Source: Chrysomallon squamiferum
Lineage: Eukaryota; Mollusca; Gastropoda; Neomphalida; Peltospiridae
Assembly (NCBI GenBank): GCA_012295275.1
Contig: CM022674.1
Coordinates: 10,637,675 to 10,701,674, forward strand
DNA: 64,000 nucleotides
Direction: 5' to 3'
This document shows, piece after piece, positions 62,464 to 64,000 of the stretch. How positions within the stretch are numbered: position 1 is the first letter of the stretch; every line of letters starts with the position of its first letter. The notes below the pieces were generated by a model that ran no database searches, was not told the DNA's origin, and saw nothing but the letters and a program-made list of their open reading frames with translations. Made by a program: the position numbers and the translations under genes.

Positions 62464-63570
62464 AAATATATTAGTAAATAATCAAGTAACTAAGTAAGTA
62501 AGTAAGATTCCCAGCACTAAGGAAATGATGTCTAGTGAGTTTCTGCTTTACAAAAACCACCTGAGCCACCTGCCTCTACAACCAAACATCATCTTACCTG
62601 AACATCGTTATTTTATCCAGGTAACAAGAGCTTTGTAAATCTAATTAGCAGACCAAACTGATACAGGATTCACAGATTTACTGACACATCGTCATGAGAA
62701 GGTGACACCACGTCACAGGTACACACACCTGAACACCTCAAAGAAATGAGTGAAGAAAACACACCTGCATGCTAATCTCCTCTGACCACTGTCACAAGCT
62801 GCAGACAAATGGACGTTAACAGGAAAAATTAGCCTCTTGGCTAAAGTGACCACAGACTGACCACAAAAGAACTGAAAAATGTTTGGCATACTTGGCTGGT
62901 CATGTTTTGTTCTCCTGACCACTGTCCAGATGACAGAGTCAGTTTCAGAGTGAACAAAAACTACTCAAGTCAGTGAAAACTCAAATCTCTACTTAACTTT
63001 ATAAGCTAACTTTATAAATACCTGTTACATAAATATAAAACCAATACAGACATTGTTAATCATTTTTATTCCTGCATTATTGCTTCATTTAAATGCCTTT
63101 ATTTATTTTTTAGTATCAAGTTTTTATATTAACAGATACATTTATACAAACCAGTTTACTCAAACTCTGTATTAATGGGGTTGGTTGGTTTTATGTTGAA
63201 TATGAATATAAAATAGTTTTTATAATTAGTTGATATTCAGCTCTTGCCAGTAAGTTTAGTTAAGAATGACTTGCTTTTGGCTCTGTTATTAGTTTCTTGT
63301 ATGAAACAACAAAATAATAAATAAATAATAATAATAATAAAAAAAGTAATAATAAATAAATAAATAATGATAATAATAATAGTAATGATGATAGTAATAA
63401 TAGTAATGATGATAGTAGTAGTAGTAATGATGATAGTAGTAGTAGTAGTAGTAGTAATAATAAGAAGAAGAAGAAGAAAGAAATAAAATAAAAATTAAAA
63501 ATAATGAATAAATGAAACTGCATAAGACAAATCCCACTTTAGGTCAAAGAGAAGAATGACCAGCAAATGA
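58861..63570. other. Noncoding stretch with scattered repeats
   Basis: Contains poly-C (59308-59318), duplicated 38-39-bp units at 61290-61370 (GATCTACGTAATGAAGATGT), CA-rich sequence at 61520-61650, a loose TAGGAATATCAG repeat at 62060-62320, (TAAA)/(TAAG) at 62405-62507, and a (TAA)/(TAG)/(GAT) block at 63318-63485. A possible small exon at 60077-60145 (TACTACAG acceptor, AATAG/GTATTC donor) has no recognised product. No gene is claimed. Confidence 0.5.
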
Positions 63571-63583
63571 GAATTTTATTAAA

Positions 63584-63784
63584 ATGGCCACAGAGAGAAG
63601 TACGGAGATGTTAGAGACTGTGTCACTTGGCAGTGCTGAGGAGATGTTAGAGACTGTGTCACTTGGCAGTGCTGAGGAGATGTTAGAGACTGTGTCACTT
63701 GGCAGTGCTGAGGAGAAAGGTAATGAGCTGCTGGATGACCTACAAGTGGCAGTTTGTGATCTCCTGACATCTTCCTCACACTGA
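63584..63784 (+). CDS. Small acidic ORF with perfect 12-residue triplication (hypothetical)
   Basis: A 66-residue frame starts MATERSTE, followed by three perfect copies of MLETVSLGSAEE (36 bp each, from 63605), then KGNELLDDLQVAVCDLLTSSSH and TGA. The ATG has a good initiation context (A at -3, G at +4). The frame is acidic and less AT-rich than its surroundings, and the C-terminal part could form an amphipathic helix. Against it, the minus strand is also open through the repeat, the length is short, and no splice partner or homologue is recognised. It may be a real small gene, an exon of a gene beyond the window, or only an in-frame minisatellite. Confidence 0.35.
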   Translation: MATERSTEMLETVSLGSAEEMLETVSLGSAEEMLETVSLGSAEEKGNELLDDLQVAVCDLLTSSSH

Positions 63785-64000
63785 AATATTGATCTTACAA
63801 TCAGACTTCACATACTCACCAAACACGCTTTGTCAACACCAGGCCTTTCATTGCATGTAACATAGCTTTTTGTAAATGATTTCATAAACATGTAATTTCT
63901 AGTAAAATAGTTACTGAGCACATCATAAAAAAAAATCTGGTAAACAGTTCTTTTTTAATTTACATGAATATATAATTTCTTTATAACTATTTCAATATTT

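Overview
The window is AT-rich eukaryotic DNA (roughly 70% A+T by eye), full of microsatellites and tandem repeats. It carries intron-split animal genes with GT-AG junctions. Gene content (TMEM222, TCF19 and kazrin orthologues) and repeat style suggest a spiralian invertebrate, most likely a mollusc. That assignment is inference. No bacterial operons, CRISPR arrays, rRNA or tRNA genes were seen.

Layout. (1) 1386-1805, minus: a short unrecognised proline/serine-rich ORF with a SUMO-interacting-motif-like core; its stop codon overlaps a poly(A) signal. (2) 5765-9544, minus: TMEM222 (DUF778/RTE1-like membrane protein), six coding exons, 181 aa, with a pogo/Tigger-like nonautonomous DNA transposon in one intron. 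(3) 13132-19497, plus: TCF19 (N-terminal FHA, C-terminal PHD finger), seven coding exons, 448 aa, with a possible noncoding first exon near 11.4-11.7 kb. (4) 28020-43610, minus: kazrin (KAZN; coiled coil plus three SAM domains), fourteen coding exons, about 773 aa if one missing base in the SAM2 exon is allowed for. (5) 43.6-64 kb: about 20 kb without a recognisable gene, mostly tandem and dispersed repeats, ending in a small ORF with a 12-residue triplication. TCF19 and KAZN are convergent, separated by 8.5 kb of noncoding DNA.

The exon models were built by hand. For TMEM222, TCF19 and KAZN every intron phase closes, apart from the KAZN SAM2 exon, which is exactly one base short.

The most unusual feature is a repeated association of tandem repeats with splice junctions. 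One KAZN 5' splice site is triplicated in a 21-bp array. The KAZN exon-2 3' splice site, with the first 14 exon bases, is copied about 14 times in a 52-bp intronic satellite. The SAM2 3' splice site is echoed about 16 times in a 35-bp satellite in the next intron. The last TCF19 intron ends in 22-bp tandem acceptors. These could create alternative isoforms, decoy sites or recursive-splicing-like sites.

The genes do not form an obvious pathway. TCF19 is a nuclear chromatin reader, kazrin a cytoplasmic/junctional and endosomal scaffold, and TMEM222 a membrane protein.
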